From positions 372,001 through 436,000 of the forward strand of contig NZ_JAHFVL010000001.1 of the NCBI RefSeq assembly GCF_018599185.1: a DNA stretch of 64,000 nt. Direction: 5' to 3'. Of this stretch, positions 8,717 through 16,436 are shown in pieces (within the stretch, counting starts at the first letter, position 1; every line of letters starts with the position of its first letter). Source of the DNA: Rhodanobacter sp. LX-99 (lineage in GTDB: Bacteria; Pseudomonadota; Gammaproteobacteria; Xanthomonadales; Rhodanobacteraceae). The position numbers and the translations under genes were made by a program. Under the pieces are notes generated by a model. It did not search any database. It saw nothing but the letters and a program-made list of their open reading frames with translations, and had not been told where the DNA came from.

Positions 8717-9229
8717 TTACTTCTTCAGTTCGCGCAACACCGCGAACGGACTTTCGGAGTGCCCCTCGCCGGCAGAGTCCGGGTCGTGGCCTGTCACTTC
8801 GTCGGGCAGGCTGCTGTCCGGGTTGACCGGAATCAGCGGCAGCGCCAACAGCAATTCGTCTTCTATCACATCCGCCGGATTCAGCCGGCCATCCTCGGCC
8901 ACCAGCAGCGGTTCGCAATCGGGCGGCAAACCGGCCTCATCGCGCTCCTGCCTGATCAGGCCTAGCCGGGTATCCACCGCGACCGGCAGTACAAACGGTT
9001 CCAGCGTGCGTTGGCAGACCAGCGTCAGCGAAGCCCGCGCGTGAACGTCGACGTAGCTGATACCCAGTTCGTCGCGCCCGAAATCCAGTTCGAACTGCAG
9101 CAGCCCGTCAGTGCTTGCCAGCATCTCGCACAGGCGGGACATGGTCGCGATGGGTAGCGTTCCCTCGAACGAACGCCGCGCCGAGACCATGCGCCAAGCG
9201 TCCACGGACTCTGGCAGTGTCACGGACAT
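8717..9229 (-). CDS. yceD: DUF177 family protein YceD (23S rRNA accumulation protein)
   Basis: Member of the YceD/DUF177 family, linked in E. coli and plants to 23S rRNA accumulation; the mechanism is not fixed. 170 residues. Visible hallmarks are the central CQRTLEPFVLPV segment and the acidic DVIEDELLLALPLIPVNP motif near residue 130, both typical of the family. It lies directly upstream of rpmF on the same strand and divergent from the 9334 gene, with yceF/maf after that, the same neighbourhood as in E. coli. Confidence 0.9.
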   Translation of the reverse strand: MSVTLPESVDAWRMVSARRSFEGTLPIATMSRLCEMLASTDGLLQFELDFGRDELGISYVDVHARASLTLVCQRTLEPFVLPVAVDTRLGLIRQERDEAGLPPDCEPLLVAEDGRLNPADVIEDELLLALPLIPVNPDSSLPDEVTGHDPDSAGEGHSESPFAVLRELKK

Positions 9230-9333
9230 AATCGTGAAATGTTAGGTTCGAAGCCGCCTGAAGTCAACCGGCATGGCGCCGGAACGGCCCTGCCCCGCCC
9301 CGGCGGTCGCTTATTTTGCCTGATGCGGCCCCG

Positions 9334-9831
9334 ATGCGGCAGACTGAATCTCCCTGCCGCCTGAGCCACTGCCCCTTGAACTCTTATCTGACGCTCGGTG
9401 CCGCCGTGCTGCTGGGGCTGCTGATTGCCCTGGTGGGCGCGGCCCTGCTGTTGCGCCGGCGCCAGACACTGCGCGGCAGCAGCCTCAAGACCCTCCTCGA
9501 CCTGGCCGACCGGCTGGAGACCGACCTGAAGACCTGCCGCAGTCGCCTGCAGCAGGCGCACGCGGTGATGTCGCTCAACCCCGACCTGCCCGCTGCCAGC
9601 GAACAGGACGCCCAGCATGCGATCGACGCCGGCCTGCGCGCGCTGCTGCAGCAACGGCTGTGGATCCGCGACCGCTCGCCGCACGCCAGCCAGCACGAAC
9701 TGGACGAGGCCGCTGCGTCGATGCGCGGCACCCGCGACCGTCTGCAACCCTTGCTGAAGGCCCTCGACCAGGCCCAGACCGACCTGAACAGCGCGATGCG
9801 CGAACACATCCGGCGCGAATCGGATACATGA
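9334..9831 (+). CDS. Membrane-anchored protein of unknown function
   Basis: I do not recognise a family. 165 residues from the ATG at 9334, or 151 if a TTG at 9376 is used; neither has a clear ribosome site, so the start is open. There is one hydrophobic segment near the N-terminus (LTLGAAVLLGLLIALVGAAL) followed by a basic LLRRR stop-transfer, then about 110 residues of mostly helical, charged sequence rich in Leu, Ala, Arg and Gln with coiled-coil character. Its stop overlaps the start of yceF by four bases (ATGA), so the two are translationally coupled. It is probably an inner-membrane protein with a cytoplasmic helical domain. Confidence 0.55.
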   Translation: MRQTESPCRLSHCPLNSYLTLGAAVLLGLLIALVGAALLLRRRQTLRGSSLKTLLDLADRLETDLKTCRSRLQQAHAVMSLNPDLPAASEQDAQHAIDAGLRALLQQRLWIRDRSPHASQHELDEAAASMRGTRDRLQPLLKALDQAQTDLNSAMREHIRRESDT

Positions 9832-10424
9832 TCCCGACCCGCCAACCGCCACGCATCGTGCTGGGTTCGACATCGCGCTACCGCGCCGAGCTGCTGCGCC
9901 GGCTGCTCGCGGACTTCGAGCAGGCCGCACCCGGAACCGACGAAACCCCCTTGCCGAACGAGGCGCCCGCGGCGCGCGCCCTGCGCCTGGCGATCGCCAA
10001 GGCCGCGGCGGTCGCGCGCGACTATCCGGATGCCCTGGTGATCGGCTCCGACCAGGTCGCCGAGCTCGACGGCCTGATCCTCGACAAGCCCGGCACCGCC
10101 GAACGCGCCCGCGCCCAGCTCGCCGCCAGTTCCGGCCGCGAGGTGCACTTCCATACCGCGCTGTGCCTGCTCGATACGCGCAATGGCCGGCGGCATACCC
10201 ACGTCGACCACACCCGCGTGCGCTTCCGCACGCTGGACGCCGCGGAAATTGCCCGCTACGTCGAGCGCGAACAGCCGCTGGACTGCGCCGGCAGTTTCAA
10301 GTGCGAAGGCCTCGGCATCAGCCTGTTCGAGGCGATCGACAACTCCGACCCCAGCGCGCTGATCGGCCTGCCGCTGATCGCGCTGGCGCAACTGTTGCGC
10401 GAAGCAGGCATCGCGCTGCCCTAG
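9828..10424 (+). CDS. yceF: Maf/YceF family nucleotide pyrophosphatase
   Basis: Maf-family house-cleaning pyrophosphatase acting on modified nucleoside triphosphates; the YceF branch prefers 7-methyl-GTP. 198 residues. It starts MIPTRQPPRIVLGSTSRYRA, with the P-loop-like LGSTSRYR, the catalytic GSDQVAEL segment and the late CAGSFKCEGLGISLFE block. The start overlaps the upstream membrane protein as ATGA. Placement divergent from yceD-rpmF, as in E. coli, supports YceF over the related Maf (dTTP/UTP) branch. Confidence 0.88.
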   Translation: MIPTRQPPRIVLGSTSRYRAELLRRLLADFEQAAPGTDETPLPNEAPAARALRLAIAKAAAVARDYPDALVIGSDQVAELDGLILDKPGTAERARAQLAASSGREVHFHTALCLLDTRNGRRHTHVDHTRVRFRTLDAAEIARYVEREQPLDCAGSFKCEGLGISLFEAIDNSDPSALIGLPLIALAQLLREAGIALP

Positions 10425-10480
10425 AAAGCGGCAGTTACACTGCCCCTCGGTCCCACCTTGCCAGCGAAGAACCCGCATCC

Positions 10481-11422
10481 ATGTCCGCCATCACCCAGCC
10501 CCACGACGAACCTCTGCAGCAGCGACTGGACGCCGCGATGGCCCAGGTCAATCGCGTGCTGCTGGGCAAGCCGCGTCAGGTGAAACTCGCCTTCGCCTGC
10601 CTGATCGCCGGCGGCCATCTGCTGCTGGAGGACGTGCCCGGCGTGGGCAAGACCACGCTGGCGCACGCGCTGGCGGCCACCTTCGCGCTGGAGTTCCAGC
10701 GCGTGCAGTTCACCAGCGACCTGCTGCCGTCGGACATCATCGGAGTCAGCGTGTACGAGCGCGAGACCGGCCAGTTCCGCTTCCACCCCGGCCCGATCTT
10801 CACCGGCCTGCTGCTGGCCGACGAGATCAACCGCGCCAGCCCGAAGACGCAGAGCGCGCTGCTGGAGGCGATGGCCGAGGGCCAGGTCACCGTGGACGGC
10901 CAGACGCATGCGCTGGCGCAGCCGTTCTTCGTGGTCGCCACGCAGAATCCGCTGGATCTCAACGGCACCTTCCCGCTGCCCGACTCGCAGCTCGACCGCT
11001 TCATGCTGCGGCTGTCGCTGGACTACCCGGATGCCACCGCCGAACGCGCCCTGCTCACCGGCAGCGACCGCCGCGACCTGCTGGCCCAGCTGATGCCGCA
11101 ACTCGACGGCACGGCATTGCTCGCGCTGCACCGGCAGGCGCAGGCGATCACCGCCAGCACCGCCCTGCTCGACTACCTGCAGGCCCTGCTCGCCGCCAGC
11201 CGCCGGCACGCCGACATCCGCGTGGGCCTGTCCCCGCGCGCCGGCCTGGCGCTGCTCGCGGCGGCGCGCGCGTGGGCGCTGCTCAGCGGCCGCGGCCACG
11301 TGCTGCCGGAAGACATCCAGGCGCTGTTCGTGCCGCTGGCCGCGCACCGCCTGCTGCCGGCGCGCGGCGCCAACGGCGACACGCTGGCGCGGCAGTTGCT
11401 GGCCGAGGTGGCGGTGGATTGA
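10481..11422 (+). CDS. MoxR-family AAA ATPase
   Basis: MoxR-type AAA+ ATPase, a chaperone-like class that acts with VWA or DUF58 partners. 313 residues: Walker A DVPGVGKTT (about residues 47-55), Walker B LLADEINRASPKTQSALLEAM, sensor VVATQNPLDLNGTFPLPDSQLDRF, and a C-terminal helical lid with SPRAGLALLAAARAWA. It is the first gene of a three-gene operon; its stop overlaps the next start by one base (TGATG). The partner DUF58 and transglutaminase genes follow, a common arrangement whose exact job is unsettled. Confidence 0.92.
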   Translation: MSAITQPHDEPLQQRLDAAMAQVNRVLLGKPRQVKLAFACLIAGGHLLLEDVPGVGKTTLAHALAATFALEFQRVQFTSDLLPSDIIGVSVYERETGQFRFHPGPIFTGLLLADEINRASPKTQSALLEAMAEGQVTVDGQTHALAQPFFVVATQNPLDLNGTFPLPDSQLDRFMLRLSLDYPDATAERALLTGSDRRDLLAQLMPQLDGTALLALHRQAQAITASTALLDYLQALLAASRRHADIRVGLSPRAGLALLAAARAWALLSGRGHVLPEDIQALFVPLAAHRLLPARGANGDTLARQLLAEVAVD

Positions 11423-12375
11423 TGCGCGATCTGCTGCAGCGCCTGCAACGACGGGCCGAGCACCGGCTGCCCGCACTCACCCGCTACCGCCGCCCGGAAA
11501 GCCTGCCGATCGAACTGCACCGGCGGCGCATCTATATCGTGCCGACCGGCTTCGGCCTCGGCTTCTCCGTCCTGCTGCTGGTGATGCTGGTGGGCGCGCT
11601 GAACTATGCGAACAACGCCGCCCTGCTGCTCACCTGCCTGCTCGGCGCGGCCAGCGCGGCCAGCATGCTGGTGGCGTTCCGCAGCCTCGACGGCTTGCGC
11701 CTGGGCCACATCCGCGCCGGCCATGCGGTCGCCGGCCAGCCCCTCGAACTCATCCTGACGTTCGACTCCGGCCGCCCGCGCAACGCCATCCGCGTCGACC
11801 TCGGTGACCGCACTCTCGCCTTCGCGCTCGACGGCCGCACCAGCATCCATGTGAAGCTGGCCCTGCCCACCGCGCAACGCGGCTGGCTGCCGCTGCCGCG
11901 GATACGGGTGTGGACCAGTTGGCCGCTGGGCCTGTTCCGCGCGTGGAGCTGGCTGCACCCCGAGCAGTCGATACTGGTGTGGCCACGCGCGGAAGCGGCC
12001 GGGCCGCAACCGCACGCACCCGCCGACGACGCCCGCCACATGCGCCTGCATCGCGGCGACGAACTGGCCGCGTTGCGCGACTACCGCGCCGGCGACCCGC
12101 AACGACACATCGCCTGGAAGGCCAGCGCCCGCCACGAGAACCTGCTGGTGAAGGATTTCGAGCAGCCGCAAAGCCGCCCGCAATGGCAGCTGGACTGGCG
12201 CCGGCTGGGCGGACTGGACAACGAGGCACGCATCGCCCGGCTGGCGCGCTGGCTGAACGAGGCACAGGCCCAGCGCGGCCACTACAGCCTGTGGCTGCCC
12301 GGCAACGAAATTCCCGGCGGCAGCGGGCCGCTGCACTACGCGCATTGCATGAGCGCGCTGGCACAACTGCCATGA
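11422..12375 (+). CDS. DUF58 domain-containing membrane protein
   Basis: 317 residues. Two close membrane segments lie at about residues 40-80 (GLGFSVLLLVMLVGAL and ALLLTCLLGAASAASML). A soluble DUF58 domain follows with the family motif LRDYRAGDPQRHIAWKASAR near residue 220, which resembles a degenerate VWA fold. DUF58 proteins pair with MoxR ATPases. It is sandwiched between moxR (one-base overlap) and the transglutaminase gene (four-base overlap ATGA at 12372), so the three are co-translated. The substrate is unknown. Confidence 0.88.
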   Translation: MRDLLQRLQRRAEHRLPALTRYRRPESLPIELHRRRIYIVPTGFGLGFSVLLLVMLVGALNYANNAALLLTCLLGAASAASMLVAFRSLDGLRLGHIRAGHAVAGQPLELILTFDSGRPRNAIRVDLGDRTLAFALDGRTSIHVKLALPTAQRGWLPLPRIRVWTSWPLGLFRAWSWLHPEQSILVWPRAEAAGPQPHAPADDARHMRLHRGDELAALRDYRAGDPQRHIAWKASARHENLLVKDFEQPQSRPQWQLDWRRLGGLDNEARIARLARWLNEAQAQRGHYSLWLPGNEIPGGSGPLHYAHCMSALAQLP

Positions 12376-14351
12376 CGCCACCACGACCAAAATCGCCAGG
12401 CGAGCGGCCGATCGACACTCGCGCGTTCGACCTGCTCAGCCTGACCATGGCGCTGGTGCTGGGCCTGCACTCGCCGCACCTGCCGTGGTGGCTCGGCATC
12501 GCGCTGGCGCTGATCCTCGGCTGGCGCTGGTGGCAGCGGCGGCGCCAGGCCGGCCGGGTGCCGCGCTGGCTCAAGCTGCCGTTGCTGGTCCTGCTGACGC
12601 TGGCGGTGATCGTGCAGTACGGCAACATCTTCGGCCGCGAACCCGGGGCGGCGCTGGCGGTCGGCCTGCTGGTCCTGAAGCTGCTGGAGACCGAGGCCGC
12701 GCGCGACGTCCGCGTGGGCATCAGCTTCGCCTGCTTCGCGCTGATGACCGCGCTGCTGTTCGACCAGGGCCTGATCGCCACCGTGGTGGTCGCGCTGGGC
12801 CTGCTGCCGGCGCTGGCCACCTTGCGCGCGCTGGAACCGGGGCAACTGCCGACCAGCCTGCCGCGCGCCTTGCTGCCCGGCCTGGCGCTGTCCGCGGCGG
12901 CCCTGCCGCTGGCCCTGCTGGCCTTCCTGCTGGTGCCGCGGCTGAGCTCGCCGCTGTGGGGCGCCCCATCACAGGACCAGGCACGCACCGGCCTCAGCGA
13001 CAGCATGACGCCGGGCAATTTCACCGACCTGCTCACCGACGACCATCCGGCGATGCGGGTCAGTTTCGACGGCGCGCCGCCACCACCGGACCAGCGCTAT
13101 TTCCGCGCCTACGTGATGTGGAATTTCGACGGCCGCAGCTGGCGCCACCTCGACCCGCGATACGCCCCGCCACGGCAGCCGGCGCCGCTCGAGGCCGCCG
13201 GCTCGATCCGCTACCAGATCAACCTGCAGCCCACCCGGCGACGCGTGTTGCCGATGCTGGACGTGCCGCTGCAGGCGCCGGCGCAGGCCACCCTGCAAGC
13301 CGACCATGAAGTGATGGCCGACAAGCCGGTCAACGACCAGCTCGACTACGCCGCGCGCTCGGCGCTGCAGTACCGGCTGCAACCCAGTCTGGACGAGCGC
13401 TCGCGCCGGCTCGGCCTGCGCCTGCCGGCGGATTTCAACCCGCGCACGCATGCACTGGCCGCGCAGTGGCGGCAGCGCTACGGCGGCGACGATGCCGCGA
13501 TCGTGCAGGCCGCGCTGGGCCTGTTCCACGACGGCGGCTTCCGCTACACGCTGGCGCCGGCGCCGCTGGGGCGCGACTCGGTGGACGACTTCCTGTTCGA
13601 CACCCGCGAGGGTTTCTGCGAGCACTATTCGTCGGCGTTCACCGTGCTGATGCGCGCCGCCGGCATCCCGGCGCGGGTGGTCACCGGCTACCAGGGCGGC
13701 TACTGGAACAAGCTCGGCGATTACTTACTGGTGCGCTATTCCGACGCGCATGCGTGGAGCGAGGTGTGGCTGGCCGGACGCGGCTGGGTGCGCGTCGATC
13801 CCACCGGCGCGGTGCGCCCGGAGCGGGTTTCGCTGGGCGCGGCCGCGGCCGCCGGCGACCAGTTGTCCTGGTACCGCAACGACTGGCTGCAAGGCCTGCG
13901 CAATCGCTGGGACATCGTCAACCGCTGGTGGGACCAGGGCGTTATCGGCTTTGATGCGCTACGCCAGCGCGGCCTGCTGACACCGTTCGGCATCCGCGAT
14001 GCCGACACGGCGACGCTCGGCGTGCTGCTGGCGATCAGCAGCGTGCTGTTCGTCGCGATCGGGCTGGCGTGGGCATTGTTGCGGCGGCAGCCACGCGATC
14101 CGTTGCGCGGCGCGCTGCGCGAGCTGGAGCGGAAGCTGGCGCGCAAGGGCATTGCGCGCCGCCCCGCCGAAGGCCCGCAGCATTACCTGAGCCGCGCCGC
14201 CCGTGCGCTGCCGGGTCAACGCGATGAACTGGCAAGCCTGATGAGGAGTTACCTGGAACTGCGTTATGCCCATGACGAACCGCCGACTGAACCATTGCGC
14301 GCGTTTCAGCACGCCGTGCGGGATTTCCGTATCGTCAACGTGGTCAAATAA
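12372..14351 (+). CDS. DUF3488/transglutaminase-like membrane protein (TgpA type)
   Basis: 659 residues. Several membrane helices occupy about the first 190 residues, then a periplasmic transglutaminase-like domain: catalytic Cys in EGFCEHYSSAFTVLMRAAG, His in YSDAHAWSEVWL and Asp in RVDPTGAV. One more membrane helix (LGVLLAISSVLFVAIGLAWAL, about 555-575) and a cytoplasmic DUF4129-like tail follow. This is the architecture of TgpA of Pseudomonas aeruginosa, which is essential there. It is the third gene of the MoxR-DUF58-TgpA operon. The ATG at 12372 is fixed by overlap with DUF58. Confidence 0.9.
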   Translation: MTPPRPKSPGERPIDTRAFDLLSLTMALVLGLHSPHLPWWLGIALALILGWRWWQRRRQAGRVPRWLKLPLLVLLTLAVIVQYGNIFGREPGAALAVGLLVLKLLETEAARDVRVGISFACFALMTALLFDQGLIATVVVALGLLPALATLRALEPGQLPTSLPRALLPGLALSAAALPLALLAFLLVPRLSSPLWGAPSQDQARTGLSDSMTPGNFTDLLTDDHPAMRVSFDGAPPPPDQRYFRAYVMWNFDGRSWRHLDPRYAPPRQPAPLEAAGSIRYQINLQPTRRRVLPMLDVPLQAPAQATLQADHEVMADKPVNDQLDYAARSALQYRLQPSLDERSRRLGLRLPADFNPRTHALAAQWRQRYGGDDAAIVQAALGLFHDGGFRYTLAPAPLGRDSVDDFLFDTREGFCEHYSSAFTVLMRAAGIPARVVTGYQGGYWNKLGDYLLVRYSDAHAWSEVWLAGRGWVRVDPTGAVRPERVSLGAAAAAGDQLSWYRNDWLQGLRNRWDIVNRWWDQGVIGFDALRQRGLLTPFGIRDADTATLGVLLAISSVLFVAIGLAWALLRRQPRDPLRGALRELERKLARKGIARRPAEGPQHYLSRAARALPGQRDELASLMRSYLELRYAHDEPPTEPLRAFQHAVRDFRIVNVVK

Positions 14352-14399
14352 GAGCCGACACGACGGCGCAGGCCGTCGCCCATGTATGGAGAGATCCCC

Positions 14400-14987
14400 A
14401 TGTCCCTGTACCGCCCACTGACCCTCGCCGCCGCGCTCGCCCTGCTGGCCGGGTGCGCGACGATTCCGAAACCGCTGGAAGGCACCTATACCGACGTCTC
14501 CACCGCCAGCGCCCAGCAAGGCGGTGCGGGTGGCACCCGCGTGCGCTGGGGTGGCGAGATCATCAAGACCGAACCGGGCCCGCAGCAGACCTGCTTCTAC
14601 CTGCTGTCGCGTCCGCTGGACAGCCAGGCGCGCCCGAAGGCCGGCAATACCGGCGAGAACCTGGGCCGCTTCGTCGCCTGCCGCGACGGCTTCTACGATC
14701 CGGAAGTGTTCGTCCGCGGCCGCGAGCTGACCGTCACCGGCACGCTGCACGGCACGGTGTCGCAGAAGGTGGGCGAGTTCGACTACGCCTACCCGCGCGT
14801 GGAGGCCGACGTGGTCTACCTGTGGCCGAAGCGCCCGATCATGGTGAATTACCCGCCGGGCTTCTATGACCCGTTCTGGGGCCCGGGCTTCGGCCCGTAC
14901 TGGGGCGGCTACCCCTACTACGGCGGCTACTATCCCCGCCGGGTGATCGTGGTGCGGCCACCCCCGCCGCCCCCGCCGAAGAAGTAA
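14400..14987 (+). CDS. Slp-family outer-membrane lipoprotein
   Basis: 195 residues from the ATG at 14400, which has GGAG upstream. Lipoprotein signal peptide with lipobox LLAGC, the acylated cysteine at about residue 18. The mature part has the Slp-type opening (TIPKPLEGTYTDVS, VRWGGEIIKTE) and a FVACRDGFYDPEVFVRGREL core. It ends in a Gly/Tyr/Pro-rich tail (PYWGGYPYYGGYYPRR) and a run of seven prolines. Slp proteins are starvation- or stress-related lipoproteins. It follows the transglutaminase gene by 48 bases and precedes a strong terminator. Confidence 0.82.
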   Translation: MSLYRPLTLAAALALLAGCATIPKPLEGTYTDVSTASAQQGGAGGTRVRWGGEIIKTEPGPQQTCFYLLSRPLDSQARPKAGNTGENLGRFVACRDGFYDPEVFVRGRELTVTGTLHGTVSQKVGEFDYAYPRVEADVVYLWPKRPIMVNYPPGFYDPFWGPGFGPYWGGYPYYGGYYPRRVIVVRPPPPPPPKK

Positions 14988-14988
14988 G

Positions 14989-15031
14989 CGCACATGAAAA
15001 CGCCGGCTCGAAGCCGGCGTTCTCATGTGCG
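14989..15031. terminator. Long bidirectional hairpin between slp-like gene and hinT
   Basis: Twenty-base arms (14989-15008 and 15012-15031) around a three-base loop with one mismatch; the core is AACGCCGGCT/AGCCGGCGTT. It starts one base after the lipoprotein stop and ends 18 bases before the stop of convergent hinT. There is no long T-run on either strand, but length and placement suggest it stops transcription from both sides. Confidence 0.75.
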
Positions 15032-15049
15032 GGATGCGGGCCACCGCGC

Positions 15050-15394
15050 TCAGCCCGGCGGCCAGTGCATGCGCCGCCCGGCCAGCAGGTGGACGTGCAG
15101 GTGGTACACGGTCTGCCCGCCATCCTCGTTGGTGTTGATCACCGCGCGGTAACCCTGCTCGGCAAAACCTTCCTGCTTCGCGTATGCCGCCGTGGCCAGC
15201 AGCAACTTGCCGAGCAGCTCGGCATCACCCGCCGTCGCGTCGTTGAGCGTGGCCAGCGGCCGCTTCGGAATGAACAGCACGTGCACCGGCGCCTGCGGAT
15301 TCAGGTCGCGGAACGCCAGCACCTCGTCGTCCTCGTAGACGATGTCGGCCGGAATCTCGCGGCGGACAATCTTGCTGAAAATCGTGTCGCTCAT
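15050..15394 (-). CDS. hinT: HIT-family purine nucleoside phosphoramidase
   Basis: Hydrolyses AMP-linked phosphoramidates; cytoplasmic. 114 residues. It starts MSDTIFSKIVRREIPADIVY and has the histidine triad YHLHVHLLAG (about 98-107) that gives the family its name. Convergent with the Slp-like gene across a long hairpin, and 24 bases downstream of recR on the same strand, so it is probably the last gene of the dnaX-ybaB-recR series. Confidence 0.95.
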   Translation of the reverse strand: MSDTIFSKIVRREIPADIVYEDDEVLAFRDLNPQAPVHVLFIPKRPLATLNDATAGDAELLGKLLLATAAYAKQEGFAEQGYRAVINTNEDGGQTVYHLHVHLLAGRRMHWPPG

Positions 15395-15418
15395 GATCGG
15401 TTTCCTGAAGGTGATGGC

Positions 15419-16018
15419 TCAATCGAGCAGCTGCCGACCGCCGAACGCATGCGCCAGCGTGCTGCGATCGACGTATTCCAGTTCGCCGCCCAGCGGTACG
15501 CCGTGCGCCAGCCGAGTCGGCCGCACGCCGCCGGCGCGGGCCAGCTGGGCCAGGTAATGCGCAGTGGCCTCGCCTTCCACGGTGGGGTTGGTGGCGATGA
15601 TCAGCTCCTCGATCTCGCCCTCACCCAGGCGCTGGGTCAACTGCGCCAGCCCCAGCTCTTCCGGGCCCAGCCCGTCCAGCGGCGACAACCGACCCATCAG
15701 CACGAAGTACTGGCCGCGGTAGCCGGTGGCCTGTTCGATCGCCGCCAGGTCGGTCGGCGACTCCACCACGCACAGCACCTGGCGGTCGCGGCTGGAACTG
15801 GAACACAGCGAACACAGCGGCTCCTCGCTGAAGTTGCGGCAGCGCTCGCAATGGCCGATGCGCCGCATCGCCTGCTCCATCACTGCGGCCAGCTTCAAGC
15901 CGCGCTCGCGCTCGCGCTCCAGCAGATGGAAGGCCATCCGCTGCGCACTCTTGCCGCCCACGCCGGGCAGGCAGCGCAGGGCTTCGATCAGGTCGGCGAG
16001 GAGAGGGGAACCGGTCAT
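15419..16018 (-). CDS. recR: Recombination mediator RecR
   Basis: Works with RecF and RecO to load RecA at gaps. 199 residues from ATG 16018: an N-terminal helix-hairpin-helix ([20 protein letters not shown]), a four-cysteine zinc finger (CERC...CSLC), a Toprim domain ([30 protein letters not shown]) and the C-terminal [23 protein letters not shown] Walker B region (read here as [16 protein letters not shown]). An upstream in-frame extension reads into repeat DNA and was rejected. It follows ybaB as usual. Confidence 0.96.
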   Translation of the reverse strand: MTGSPLLADLIEALRCLPGVGGKSAQRMAFHLLERERERGLKLAAVMEQAMRRIGHCERCRNFSEEPLCSLCSSSSRDRQVLCVVESPTDLAAIEQATGYRGQYFVLMGRLSPLDGLGPEELGLAQLTQRLGEGEIEELIIATNPTVEGEATAHYLAQLARAGGVRPTRLAHGVPLGGELEYVDRSTLAHAFGGRQLLD

Positions 16019-16026
16019 TGGACGTC

Positions 16027-16110
16027 CGGGAATCGGGAATCGAGAATCGGGAATCGCAAGATCAAGAACATGAGGCACCGCGCTCCGCTTTTACCAATCC
16101 CGAATCCCGA
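16027..16110. repeat. CGGGAAT tandem repeat with inverted partner (xanthomonad-type intergenic element)
   Basis: Four tandem 7-mers CGGGAAT (16027-16054; the third reads CGAGAAT). About 40 bases on come two inverted copies AATCCCG (16096-16109). The element fills the ybaB-recR gap and could fold into an imperfect hairpin in the mRNA. Intergenic GGGAATC-type repeats are common in Xanthomonadaceae genomes. Confidence 0.75.
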
Positions 16111-16112
16111 CC

Positions 16113-16436
16113 TCAAAACGGCATCTTGAAGCCGGCCGGCAGATTCATCCCGGCGGTGACGCCGCCGAGCTTGTCCTTGCTGACTTCGGCCACCTTGTTC
16201 ACCGCGTCGTTGATCGCGGCGGCGACCAGGTCCTCGGCCATCTCGGGGTCGTCGGCAAACGTCTGCCGGTCGATCTGCACGCGGCGCACCTCGTGCGCTC
16301 CGGTCATCACCACGCTGACCAGGCCGCCACCGGCACTGCCGGTGACTTCGAGTTTCGCGATTTCCTCCTGCGCACGCTTCATGTCTTCCTGCATGCGCTG
16401 GGCCTGCTGCATCAGCTGGCCGATCTGTCCTCTCAT
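16113..16436 (-). CDS. ybaB: YbaB/EbfC family nucleoid-associated protein
   Basis: Small DNA-binding, nucleoid-associated protein. 107 residues. It starts MRGQIGQLMQQAQRMQEDMK, with a long N-terminal helix and then the core VTGSAGGGLVSVVMTGAHEV and a C-terminal GMNLPAGFKMPF. The ATG at 16436 overlaps the dnaX stop by one base (TGATG); a GTG one codon upstream is the only alternative. dnaX-ybaB-recR is a near-universal bacterial order. Confidence 0.95.
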   Translation of the reverse strand: MRGQIGQLMQQAQRMQEDMKRAQEEIAKLEVTGSAGGGLVSVVMTGAHEVRRVQIDRQTFADDPEMAEDLVAAAINDAVNKVAEVSKDKLGGVTAGMNLPAGFKMPF

